From NCBI GenBank assembly GCA_023639215.1, contig CP097899.1, positions 3,840,001-3,904,000 of the forward strand: a stretch of DNA of 64,000 nt, in the 5' to 3' direction. Shown here piece by piece: positions 26,185 to 34,102 of this stretch. The stretch is from Candidatus Pristimantibacillus lignocellulolyticus. GTDB taxonomy: Bacteria > Bacillota > Bacilli > Paenibacillales > Paenibacillaceae. The notes below the pieces were generated by a model. The model did no database searches and was not told the origin of the DNA. It saw only the letters and a program-made list of their open reading frames with translations. The position numbers and the translations under genes were made by a program. The number at the start of each line of letters is the position of its first letter. Position 1 is the first letter of the stretch.

Positions 26185-26231
26185 GCTGGACCGATAAGGG
26201 AGCCTATAGCTGTTGACCGATTGATACAGCT
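26181..26231 (+). promoter_or_regulatory. Adjacent hairpin pair upstream of flgE
   Basis: ATAGGCT (26181-26187) pairs perfectly with AGCCTAT (26201-26207), and AGCTGT (26208-26213) pairs with ACAGCT (26226-26231). The two loops, 13 and 12 bases, share GACCGAT. No T run follows, so this is not a terminator. It begins at the stop of the preceding gene and ends 30 bases before the flgE ATG, where an RNA structure could tune translation, mRNA stability or processing. Confidence 0.5.
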
Positions 26232-26260
26232 AATAATAAAGTCTTGGGAGGATAATAAGA

Positions 26261-27073
26261 ATGCTAAGATCCATGTACTCCGGTGTTTCAGGAATGAAAG
26301 GTTTTCAAACAAAACTTGACGTAATCGGTAATAACATCGCTAACGTAAATACAGTAGGTTTCAAAGCTGGTCGAGTAATGTTCTCAGATATTTTGAGTCA
26401 AACAATGAGTGGTGTTACAGCTCCTGAAGAAGGAACTAGTGGTGGTGTTAACGCGAAACAGATCGGTCTAGGTGTTACGATCTCTGCTATTGATACTGTC
26501 CATACTCCAGGTAGTGCTATGACAACAAATACACCTACAGATTTACGTATTGATGGTGATGGATTTTTCGTTGTTTCAGCTGGAGATGGCACAGAACAAA
26601 TGTTAACTAGAGCAGGTAATTTTGTACTAGATGGTAACCGTCAACTTGTAAATGGCGATGGACTTTTCGTACTTAGTACAGATGGTGCCCCAATTGTACT
26701 AGATGAAGAAATAACTGCTTTCTCTATTGGTCAAGATGGTGTTATTACTGGCGTAACTGCTGACGGTCAGGTAGAAGTAGCTCAGATCGGTGTTGTTAAA
26801 GTCGTTAACCCTGGTGGACTAGAGAAGCTTGGTGGTAGTTTGTACCGTATGACAGTGAATGCTAACCCAGAAGGTGAGATGGAAATAATCGCTCCTAATG
26901 ATGCAGAACTAGGTACAGGTGCAATTATTGCTGGTCAGCTAGAAATGTCAAACGTTGATCTGACAGCTGAATTTGCTGAAATGATTATTGCACAACGTGG
27001 TTTCCAGGCTAACTCAAGAATCATCACTACTTCCGATGAGATTTTACAAGAGGTAGTTAACTTGAAACGTTAA
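26261..27073 (+). CDS. flgE: Flagellar hook protein FlgE (short form)
   Basis: This hook protein has 270 residues, close to the short FlgE of B. subtilis (once called FlgG) and shorter than enterobacterial FlgE. The N-terminal MLRSMYSGVSGMKGFQTKLDVIGNNIANVNTVGFK and C-terminal NVDLTAEFAEMIIAQRGFQANSRIITTSDEILQEVVNLKR are the D0 and D1 helices. The DLRIDGDGFFVV motif is present. GGGAGG precedes ATG 26261. It could also be called FlgF/G-like by family search, but its place after flgD favours hook. Confidence 0.9.
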   Translation: MLRSMYSGVSGMKGFQTKLDVIGNNIANVNTVGFKAGRVMFSDILSQTMSGVTAPEEGTSGGVNAKQIGLGVTISAIDTVHTPGSAMTTNTPTDLRIDGDGFFVVSAGDGTEQMLTRAGNFVLDGNRQLVNGDGLFVLSTDGAPIVLDEEITAFSIGQDGVITGVTADGQVEVAQIGVVKVVNPGGLEKLGGSLYRMTVNANPEGEMEIIAPNDAELGTGAIIAGQLEMSNVDLTAEFAEMIIAQRGFQANSRIITTSDEILQEVVNLKR

Positions 27074-27131
27074 TCACTTTAGTAGTTTATAGGGAGGTCT
27101 AATGATCTCCCTCTCTATAGGAGGAGTGCAC

Positions 27132-27359
27132 ATGATTACTTTGACGCGAATTAATGGTCAAAAATTGACGGTTAACGCGCTACTTATTGAGTTGGTTGAA
27201 GAGGCTGCTGATACCGTTATTACGTTAACAACGGGAAATAAAATTGTAGTGAAAGAAAAGGCTGCTGATATTGTTAGTCTTAATCAGCAGTTTCTTCAAG
27301 CAATTGGCCTAATTGCTGCGGCCCAAAAGATTGAACATACAAAGGAGCCTTTGCGATGA
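27132..27359 (+). CDS. swrD: Flagellar protein SwrD/FlbD family
   Basis: This is a 75-residue protein of the FlbD family (MITLTRINGQKLTVNALLIELVEEAADTVITLTTGNKIVVKE). In B. subtilis SwrD raises flagellar torque and is needed for swarming. ATG 27132 is chosen over the upstream in-frame ATG because AGGAGGAG directly precedes it and family members start with MI-LT. It lies between flgE and fliL and overlaps fliL by four bases. Confidence 0.9.
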   Translation: MITLTRINGQKLTVNALLIELVEEAADTVITLTTGNKIVVKEKAADIVSLNQQFLQAIGLIAAAQKIEHTKEPLR

Positions 27360-27820
27360 AAAAGATGCTACCATGGTTAATTACCATACTGTTGTCCATT
27401 ACATTAATTGCTGTTGTTGGTTTTGTCGTGTTCGATATGATGTTTGGAGATGACAAAAAAACTGCTGCAGAAACTGAACCAGTTAAAGTTGAAGTGCTTA
27501 GCGCGAAAGAACGTGTTGAAGTTACTTCCACTCTTACTGATTTCAGAAGAAATCTAAAGGATCCTGAATTTCTTGTAATCATTAATTTCGCATTCCAAAT
27601 GGATAACAAGAAAACAAAAGAAGGCTTCGATCAAATTTTAGATATTGAAGTTAAGCCAATTATTAGTAGAGCTTTAGCTGATATGACAGCAGAAGAACTT
27701 AATGGATCTCAAGGCGAAGATAATCTTGAATCTAAATTGTTAAATCTTATTAATCCGATTTTACCAAAAGGAAAACTAGTTAAAGTTGAGATTACTGATT
27801 TCCTTATTTCAAAAATCTAG
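27356..27820 (+). CDS. fliL: Flagellar basal body-associated protein FliL
   Basis: FliL is a single-span membrane protein near the stator that supports torque. The 154 residues have an N-terminal span (about 6-24, LPWLITILLSITLIAVVGFVV), a short acidic linker and the FliL domain (FRRNLKDPEFLVIINFAFQMDN ... KGKLVKVEITDFLISKI). ATG overlaps the swrD stop (ATGA). fliM follows 34 bases later. Confidence 0.93.
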   Translation: MKKMLPWLITILLSITLIAVVGFVVFDMMFGDDKKTAAETEPVKVEVLSAKERVEVTSTLTDFRRNLKDPEFLVIINFAFQMDNKKTKEGFDQILDIEVKPIISRALADMTAEELNGSQGEDNLESKLLNLINPILPKGKLVKVEITDFLISKI

Positions 27821-27854
27821 CTACTAGAGAATTTCCTCTAAGGAGGTGAGAGAC

Positions 27855-28856
27855 ATGGTTGATGTTTTATCTCAAAATGAGATTGATGCACTATTAGCGG
27901 CATTATCATCAGGTGAGATGGATGCAGAGGACTTAAAAAAAGAAGAAGTTACTAAAAAAGTTAGTGTGTATGATTTCAAGAGGGCAGTAAGATTCTCGAA
28001 AGATCATATTAGAAGCTTAACAAGAATTCATGAAAACTTTGCAAGGTACTTAACAACTTATTTCTCAGCTCAACTTAGGACATTTGTTCAGATCAATGTG
28101 GTTGATGTAGAGCAGCTGCCTTACGATGAATTCATCAGATCAATTCCAAAAATGACAATTTTAAATATTTTTGAGGCTGATCCTTTGGAAGGTCGTATGG
28201 TGCTAGAAGTTAATCCTAACGTAGCATATGCAATGCTTGATCGCTTGCTAGGTGGGCCAGGTACAGCACCAGCGAAAATGAATTCTCTCACTGAAATTGA
28301 AACAATTGTTATGGAAAAAGTATTTTCAAGAGCATTCGAAAGCTTACAAGAGGCTTGGAAAACAGTTATTGATATTAAGCCAAGGTTAGAAGCGCTTGAA
28401 ACTAATCCGCAATTTATGCAGGTTGTTTCTCCCAATGAAACAATTGCGTTAATCTCATTCAGTACGAAAATTGGTGATACAACAGGGATGATCAACTTAT
28501 GTATACCACATGTCGTATTGGAACCAATCATGCCAAGATTGTCTGTACATCATTGGTTTGTGTCTCAGAAAAAAGAACGTATACCAGAGGAAGTTGAGAT
28601 GCTTGAGCATCGAGTTAAGAAAACTAAGTTGCCTATCATAGCAGAGCTTGGTGAAGCATCGATTACAATACAAGAGTTTTTAGGTCTTGCTCAAGGTGAT
28701 GTTCTAACATTAAATAAACCTATTGATGAAGGGCTTAAAATAAGAGTTGGAGAAAAGATTAAATTTATCGGAAGTCCAGGATCAATTAAAGATCGTATAG
28801 CGATACAAATTGATGAGATTTTGAACGAAGGAGCGGAAGAAGATTATGACGAGTAA
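27855..28856 (+). CDS. fliM: Flagellar motor switch protein FliM
   Basis: FliM is the C-ring protein that binds CheY-P and sets rotation direction. The 333-residue protein starts with the CheY-binding peptide VLSQNEIDALLAAL, has the CheC-like middle domain (about 45-230), and ends with a SpoA/FliN-like domain (GEASITIQEFLGLAQGDVLTLNKPIDEGLKIRVGEKIKF). ATG 27855 follows AAGGAGGTGAGAG; an upstream in-frame start lies inside that site. It overlaps fliY by 11 bases. Confidence 0.96.
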   Translation: MVDVLSQNEIDALLAALSSGEMDAEDLKKEEVTKKVSVYDFKRAVRFSKDHIRSLTRIHENFARYLTTYFSAQLRTFVQINVVDVEQLPYDEFIRSIPKMTILNIFEADPLEGRMVLEVNPNVAYAMLDRLLGGPGTAPAKMNSLTEIETIVMEKVFSRAFESLQEAWKTVIDIKPRLEALETNPQFMQVVSPNETIALISFSTKIGDTTGMINLCIPHVVLEPIMPRLSVHHWFVSQKKERIPEEVEMLEHRVKKTKLPIIAELGEASITIQEFLGLAQGDVLTLNKPIDEGLKIRVGEKIKFIGSPGSIKDRIAIQIDEILNEGAEEDYDE

Positions 28857-30087
28857 AGATTATTTGTCTCAAGAGGAAATCGATGCGTTGCTTCGTCAAT
28901 CCTCAAGCGAACCTGAAGAAGCGACAGTAGTAACAGAAGCTACTTCAGAAGTCGTTCTGGAAAATTACCTTTCATCAATGGAACAAGATGCTTTAGGTGA
29001 AATTGGAAATATTACATTTGGTAGTGCAGCAACTGCGCTATCTACACTACTTGGCCGTAAAGTTGACATTACAACACCTACAGTGTCTCTTGTCAGAAAA
29101 AGTGAGCTAGGAGATGTTTTTCCTAAGCCTCATGTGGCCGTAAGCGTTGAATATGTTGATGGTTTCGAAGGAATTAATTCCTTAGTTATTCGCACAAAAG
29201 ACGCTCAAGTCATTGCTGATCTTATGCTTGGCGGAGAAGGAACAGTATTGAACGAGGAATTGAATGAAATTCATATTTCTGCCGTTCAAGAAGCTATGAA
29301 CCAGATGATGGGTTCATCTGCAACGTCAATGTCTACTATTTTTAATAGATTAGTTAATATCTCACCACCAGGCATCAATATACTAGATGTGTCAAGTGGT
29401 GATGGTCTGGATCATCTGCCTTCAGACGATATTATGATCAAAATTGCATTCCATCTTAGAATTGGTGATCTTATCGATTCAACGATCATGCAGTTGTTGC
29501 CAATCTCATTTGCAAAACAAATGGTTGCTACACTTATGGGAGATACATCTGAGGAACTAGCTGCTCCAGCAGCAACTGTAGCACCTGCAGCTCCAGCACG
29601 AGTAGAGCAAGTTGCTCCACCAGTTACGCAGGCGCCTCAGTATAATGAAGTGCCACAACAACTTACGGCGAACGTACCACAGGTTCCTCAGCAACCTCAG
29701 GAAATGTACGGACAGCCAGCGATGGGGTATGATATGCCAAATAATAACATGAACTTGAATCGTAATGTTAATGTGCAACCCGTGCAATTCGCTAATTTCA
29801 ATCAAGGTGGTTTACCACAGACTGATGGAACTAATCTAAATTTACTACTCGACATACCATTGAAGGTCACTGTAGAATTAGGAAGAACCCAGAAGCAAAT
29901 AAAGGATATTCTTGAGTTATCTCAAGGTTCTATCATCGAGTTAGATAAACTAGCAGGTGAGCCAGTTGATATACTTGTGAATAACAAGTTAATCGCTAAA
30001 GGCGAAGTTGTTGTCATCGATGAAAACTTTGGTGTACGCGTAACTGATATCGTAAGTCAATGGGACAGAATTCAAAAACTACAATAA
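28846..30087 (+). CDS. fliY: Flagellar motor switch phosphatase FliY
   Basis: FliY is a C-ring component that also removes phosphate from CheY-P. The 413 residues comprise a CheY-binding N-terminal peptide (LSQEEIDALLRQ) and a CheC-like domain with two phosphatase helices (EIGNITFGSAATAL and EAMNQMMGSSATSM). A Pro/Gln/Asn-rich linker (about 235-325) leads to a C-terminal FliN domain (LDIPLKVTVELGRTQKQIKDILELSQGSIIELD). The linker is unusually long and low in complexity. The gene start lies within the 3' end of fliM. Confidence 0.95.
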   Translation: MTSKDYLSQEEIDALLRQSSSEPEEATVVTEATSEVVLENYLSSMEQDALGEIGNITFGSAATALSTLLGRKVDITTPTVSLVRKSELGDVFPKPHVAVSVEYVDGFEGINSLVIRTKDAQVIADLMLGGEGTVLNEELNEIHISAVQEAMNQMMGSSATSMSTIFNRLVNISPPGINILDVSSGDGLDHLPSDDIMIKIAFHLRIGDLIDSTIMQLLPISFAKQMVATLMGDTSEELAAPAATVAPAAPARVEQVAPPVTQAPQYNEVPQQLTANVPQVPQQPQEMYGQPAMGYDMPNNNMNLNRNVNVQPVQFANFNQGGLPQTDGTNLNLLLDIPLKVTVELGRTQKQIKDILELSQGSIIELDKLAGEPVDILVNNKLIAKGEVVVIDENFGVRVTDIVSQWDRIQKLQ

Positions 30088-30109
30088 GTGATCTCTAGGA
30101 GGAAGAAAC

Positions 30110-30472
30110 ATGGCAAATCGTATTCTAATTGTTGATGATGCTGCATTTATGAGAATGATGATACGTGATATTTTAAGCAAAAATGGTTACGAAGTAGTAG
30201 GTGAAGCACCAGATGGTGCTCAAGCCATTGAGAAATTCAAAGAAGTAAAACCTGATCTAGTAACAATGGATATTACGATGCCTGAGATGGATGGTATATC
30301 TGCATTAAAAGAAATTCGTAAATTAGATCCAAATGCAAAAGTTATTATGTGTTCTGCGATGGGTCAACAAGCAATGGTTATTGACGCGATCCAAGCAGGA
30401 GCAAAAGACTTTATAGTAAAACCATTCCAAGCTGATCGTGTTATTGAAGCTATTAAAAAAACGCTTGGTTAA
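30110..30472 (+). CDS. cheY: Chemotaxis response regulator CheY
   Basis: CheY carries the phosphoryl signal from CheA to the motor switch. The 120-residue receiver domain has the acidic pair Asp9-Asp10, the phosphoacceptor Asp54 (VTMDITMPEMDG), the switch Ser in IMCSAMGQ and the conserved Lys in FIVKPF. No output domain is attached. AGGAGG precedes ATG 30110. Its place between fliY and fliO is the same as in B. subtilis. Confidence 0.96.
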   Translation: MANRILIVDDAAFMRMMIRDILSKNGYEVVGEAPDGAQAIEKFKEVKPDLVTMDITMPEMDGISALKEIRKLDPNAKVIMCSAMGQQAMVIDAIQAGAKDFIVKPFQADRVIEAIKKTLG

Positions 30473-30488
30473 TGAGAGAAGGCTTAAC

Positions 30489-31103
30489 ATGTTGAAGTTA
30501 GGTTGGAAAATAACTGTATTAACAACTTTACTTACAATGTCTCTTCCTTATATCGCTGTTGCTACTGACGGTAACAGCGAGTTAGGAGTAGGCTTGAGTA
30601 GTGGAGTTGATAAAATGGATACCGGATATATAGGCGACGTTATTTGGGTGTTCGTTGCTCTTGCTATCGTAATCACTCTATTAATTTTCACAATAAAATT
30701 TCTTTCAAAGCGTAATCGTGCGTGGGGAACTCAACGGGGTCTTCGTTCATTAGGTGGTATTAGTCTTGGTCAAAATTCTTCCATGCAAGTTATTGAAATC
30801 GCTAATCGTATCTATGTTGTTGGAGTAGGTGATCAAGTAACTCTACTAGACAAATTAGATGATCCAGAAATAGTAGCGAGAATTATTCAAGAACTTGAGC
30901 TGAAAGAACAACCGATGATTTCATTGTCTACGATGAAGGAATGGCTATCATCTAGTAAACGTTCGAAAACGGACTTCAAAGAAAATGATACTAACATGTG
31001 GAATGAGTCTAGTTCTTTTGAAGACTTACTGCAAAGTAAACTTGATAAACAAGCGGAACGTAAGCAGGAGTTAGAGTCACTTTTGAAAGATAATAATAAA
31101 TGA
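30489..31103 (+). CDS. fliO: Flagellar biosynthetic protein FliO (FliZ)
   Basis: FliO helps assemble the FliPQR export gate. The protein is about 204 residues with an N-terminal signal-like segment (about 1-24), a membrane span (about 53-73, IWVFVALAIVITLLIFTIKF), and the FliO cytoplasmic domain (LGGISLGQNSSMQVIEIANRIYVVGVGDQVTLL). A charged tail follows. ATG 30489 follows GAGAAGG; an in-frame start at 30438 lies inside cheY and is unlikely. fliP follows at 15 bases. Confidence 0.9.
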   Translation: MLKLGWKITVLTTLLTMSLPYIAVATDGNSELGVGLSSGVDKMDTGYIGDVIWVFVALAIVITLLIFTIKFLSKRNRAWGTQRGLRSLGGISLGQNSSMQVIEIANRIYVVGVGDQVTLLDKLDDPEIVARIIQELELKEQPMISLSTMKEWLSSSKRSKTDFKENDTNMWNESSSFEDLLQSKLDKQAERKQELESLLKDNNK

Positions 31104-31117
31104 ATGGTTGATGGACA

Positions 31118-31873
31118 ATGAAAAAAAAGTGGATGCTTATCGTACCGCTGTTACTGATTCTATTACTAACGATGGTACCGTACGCTCACGCTGAAGCACT
31201 TCCTGATATCTCCATTAACGTTGGTGGTTCTGATGGTGAAAGTTCAGGTACAGGCACAGTAACAATACTTCTATTAATTACTGTATTGAGTATTGCACCT
31301 GCAATATTAGTTCTGATGACGAGTTTTACTAGAATTGTCATAGTACTAGGTTTTGTGAAAACCTCAATGGGTACAAACACTGTACCTCCATCACAAGTTT
31401 TAGTTGGTCTAGCAATGTTCCTAACATTCTTTATTATGGCGCCAACATTTAATCAGATCAATGAAGTAGCGTTACAACCATATATGCAAGGTGAAATAAC
31501 GCAAGAACAAGCACTTGAAGAAGCAGCTAAACCTATGAAAGAGTTTATGTTCAAGCATACGCGTGAGAAAGATTTGTTATTATTTATGGACTATACTCAA
31601 ACCGAGAAACCAGCAACTTACGAAGATATTCCAATTACAACATTAATTCCCGCCTATGCGATAAGCGAACTAAAAACTGCATTTCAGATGGGTTTCATGA
31701 TTTTCATCCCGTTTCTCGTAATTGATATGATCGTAGCGAGTACGTTGATGGCGATGGGGATGATGATGTTACCTCCTATTATGATTTCTTTACCTTTTAA
31801 GATCTTATTATTCATATTAGTAGACGGTTGGTATCTGATCGTCCGATCATTACTACTAAGCTTTAGTCCATAA
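31118..31873 (+). CDS. fliP: Flagellar type III export gate protein FliP
   Basis: FliP forms most of the export gate channel. The 251-residue protein has a cleavable signal peptide ending near AHA (about residue 25), then the core MTSFTRIVIVLGFVKTSMGTNTVPPSQVLVGLAMFLTFFIMAP and the C-terminal helices (GFMIFIPFLVIDMIVASTLMAMGMMMLPP, then KILLFILVDGWYLIVRSL). Order fliO-P-Q-R is conserved. Confidence 0.96.
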   Translation: MKKKWMLIVPLLLILLLTMVPYAHAEALPDISINVGGSDGESSGTGTVTILLLITVLSIAPAILVLMTSFTRIVIVLGFVKTSMGTNTVPPSQVLVGLAMFLTFFIMAPTFNQINEVALQPYMQGEITQEQALEEAAKPMKEFMFKHTREKDLLLFMDYTQTEKPATYEDIPITTLIPAYAISELKTAFQMGFMIFIPFLVIDMIVASTLMAMGMMMLPPIMISLPFKILLFILVDGWYLIVRSLLLSFSP

Positions 31874-31894
31874 AGTTTGTGAGGAGGGAAGACA

Positions 31895-32164
31895 TTGAGT
31901 GCAGACTTCATAATTGGTCTTGCAGGAGAATCCGTATTCACTGTCTTGAAAGCATCCGCTCCCATGCTTGTGCTAGCATTAGTAACTGGATTAGTAGTGA
32001 GTGTCTTTCAGGCGACAACCCAAATTCAAGAACAGACGTTAGCGTTTGTACCGAAGATCGTAGCTGTTCTATTGTCTGTTATTGTCTTTGGCCCATGGAT
32101 ACTGAATACGGTTGTTGACTTCACGTATACGATATTTAGCAATTTACATCAATATATCGGTTAG
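31895..32164 (+). CDS. fliQ: Flagellar type III export gate protein FliQ
   Basis: FliQ is a small gate subunit with two membrane spans. The 89 residues include FIIGLAGESVFTVLKASAPMLVLALVTGLVVSVFQATTQIQEQTLAFVPKIVAV, the family core with the QATTQIQEQTL loop. It starts at TTG 31895 after GAGGAGGG. An overlapping reading frame on the same strand is a shadow. fliR begins three bases after its stop. Confidence 0.95.
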   Translation: MSADFIIGLAGESVFTVLKASAPMLVLALVTGLVVSVFQATTQIQEQTLAFVPKIVAVLLSVIVFGPWILNTVVDFTYTIFSNLHQYIG

Positions 32165-32167
32165 GCT

Positions 32168-32968
32168 GTGAATTCGATGACAGAAGTATTTATGAATGCA
32201 GTTCCTATTTTTTTGCTTATATTTTGTCGAGTAACAGCTTTTTTCGTCGTAACTCCTGTTTTTTCTCATAAAACGGTGCCGTCGATTTTTAAGATAGGAC
32301 TAGGTTTTTTTATCTCATTATTTATCTTTATGATGCATGCTGATAATCAAGTGATGGTTCTTGATTTACAATATGTGATGCTGATCATTCGTGAAGTATT
32401 AATTGGGCTAATGTTGGGTTTTATCGTCTATTTATTCTTTGCCTTGATGCACACAGCAGGTGGGATTATCGACATGCAGATAGGTTTTGCAATGGCGAAT
32501 ATTATCGATCCTGTATCGGGAACATCAGTACCCTTACTGGGTAATTTCAAGTATTTATTGATGTTAGTCGTATTTCTGATGATGAATGGACATCATTATT
32601 TACTTACTGGCCTAATGGACAGTTATCAGTGGATACCAATAGAAAACAATTGGTTTGCAAGAATGGCTGATGGAAGCATCGCCGAGTTTATTACGAATTC
32701 AGTGGTACTTAGTATTATCATTGGTATTCAGATCGCAGTACCTATCATGGTAGCAATGTTTATAACGGATGTTGGGTTAGGGTTTCTAGCAAAAACAGCA
32801 CCACAATTCAATGTTTTTGTTATTGGTTTTCCAGTTAAAATCATGCTAGGACTATTACTAATAATATTAACGTTACCTGGGACGACTCTTATTTTAGAAA
32901 AAGTTTTCTCTATTCTTTTTGACACATTAAAACAATTTTTTGGTGTTGTTGGTGGTCCGCCTGCATAG
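32168..32968 (+). CDS. fliR: Flagellar type III export gate protein FliR
   Basis: FliR is the single-copy subunit that closes the FliPQR helical gate. The 266-residue protein has about six hydrophobic spans and the signatures FCRVTAFFVVTPVFSHKTVPSIFKIGLGFF and GGIIDMQIGFAMANIIDPVSGTSVPLLGNF. It starts at GTG 32168, three bases after fliQ; an in-frame ATG at 32177 is an alternative, and neither has a strong ribosome-binding site, so coupling to fliQ is likely. Confidence 0.95.
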   Translation: MNSMTEVFMNAVPIFLLIFCRVTAFFVVTPVFSHKTVPSIFKIGLGFFISLFIFMMHADNQVMVLDLQYVMLIIREVLIGLMLGFIVYLFFALMHTAGGIIDMQIGFAMANIIDPVSGTSVPLLGNFKYLLMLVVFLMMNGHHYLLTGLMDSYQWIPIENNWFARMADGSIAEFITNSVVLSIIIGIQIAVPIMVAMFITDVGLGFLAKTAPQFNVFVIGFPVKIMLGLLLIILTLPGTTLILEKVFSILFDTLKQFFGVVGGPPA

Positions 32969-32983
32969 ATTGGAGGCAATTTC

Positions 32984-34084
32984 GTGCAAAAGTATGCACT
33001 ACATCTTGATTTACAACTATTCAATCAAGAGAAAACTGAAAAAGCTACTCCTAAGAAAGTTTCTGATGAACGTAAAAAGGGTCAAGTCGCTAAATCACAA
33101 GAATTACCGGCAGCACTCATTCTTACTTTAGTATTTGCCTCGTTTATGATGCTAGGTGGATATTATGAAACTCATTTCATGAGATTGTTCACGAATCTAT
33201 TTGAAAATTGGTTGACTTTAGAATTAACTGCTGGCAATCTAGGTGATTTTTTTGTCTCTATCATGTTGGAAATAATAATTCTTTTAGCACCAATTTTTGC
33301 AATTGTTATGTTAGTAGGGGTCATTGGTAATGTAGTACAGTTTGGCTTTCTTTTGACTGGTGAACCACTGCAACCAAAGTTAAGTAAATTGAATCCGATT
33401 GAAGGGTTCAAACGGATTTTTTCTATGAGAAGCCTTGTTGAATTTGCGAAGAGCTTACTTAAAGTTACGATAATAGGAATGATGGTTTATTCTATTATTT
33501 CTGCGGAATGGGTAACGATCCAAGGATTAGCATTACAACCGCTAGATGTCGTATTCGCTTATGCAGCTTCATTAGTACTTCGTCTAGGTATTACTATAGG
33601 TGCTATTCTAGTTGCACTAGCATTACTAGATTACATGTATCAGAAATACGAAAATGCAAAAAGTTTGAGAATGTCCAAACAAGATATTAAAGATGAGCAT
33701 AAAAAATCTGAAGGTGATCCTTTAATTAAAAGTAAAATTCGAGAGAAGCAATTAAGAATGGCAATTTCTCGTATGATGCAAGAAATTCCAAATGCTGATG
33801 TCGTTATTACTAACCCGACACACTTCGCCGTTGCACTAAAGTATGATTCTTCTAATATGGAGGCACCAAAAGTTATCGCTAAAGGAAAGGATCATCTCGC
33901 GCTCAAAATTCGTGAGGTTGCAAAGGAGCATGGTGTCATTACATTGGAAAATAAGCCGCTAGCTAGAGCACTGTACAGTCAAGCTGAGATAGGAGACTCT
34001 ATACCAGCTGACTTATTCCAAGCTGTAGCAGAAGTATTGGCATATGTATATAAATTAAAAGGTAGCAAAAAAAAACGGAAGTAA
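32984..34084 (+). CDS. flhB: Flagellar type III export switch protein FlhB
   Basis: FlhB works with FliK to switch export from hook to filament substrates. The 366 residues open with LDLQLFNQEKTEKATPKKVSDERKKGQVAKSQE, have four membrane spans (about 38-210), and a cytoplasmic domain with the self-cleavage site NPTH (in VVITNPTHFAVALKY) intact. GTG 32984 follows TGGAGG. No sign of truncation. Confidence 0.96.
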   Translation: MQKYALHLDLQLFNQEKTEKATPKKVSDERKKGQVAKSQELPAALILTLVFASFMMLGGYYETHFMRLFTNLFENWLTLELTAGNLGDFFVSIMLEIIILLAPIFAIVMLVGVIGNVVQFGFLLTGEPLQPKLSKLNPIEGFKRIFSMRSLVEFAKSLLKVTIIGMMVYSIISAEWVTIQGLALQPLDVVFAYAASLVLRLGITIGAILVALALLDYMYQKYENAKSLRMSKQDIKDEHKKSEGDPLIKSKIREKQLRMAISRMMQEIPNADVVITNPTHFAVALKYDSSNMEAPKVIAKGKDHLALKIREVAKEHGVITLENKPLARALYSQAEIGDSIPADLFQAVAEVLAYVYKLKGSKKKRK

Positions 34085-34102
34085 CTAGGGGGTGGGACCA
34101 TC

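Noticed and set aside
26177..26197. Sigma-D promoter (TAAA...CCGATAA) before flgE
   Set aside because: The spacing between TAAA and CCGATAA is about ten bases, far from the required fifteen, and the second part lies in the loop of a hairpin.
31879..32118. Open frame overlapping fliQ on the same strand
   Set aside because: It lies in another frame of a clear FliQ gene, and its translation is rich in Cys, Ser and Arg with no family likeness.
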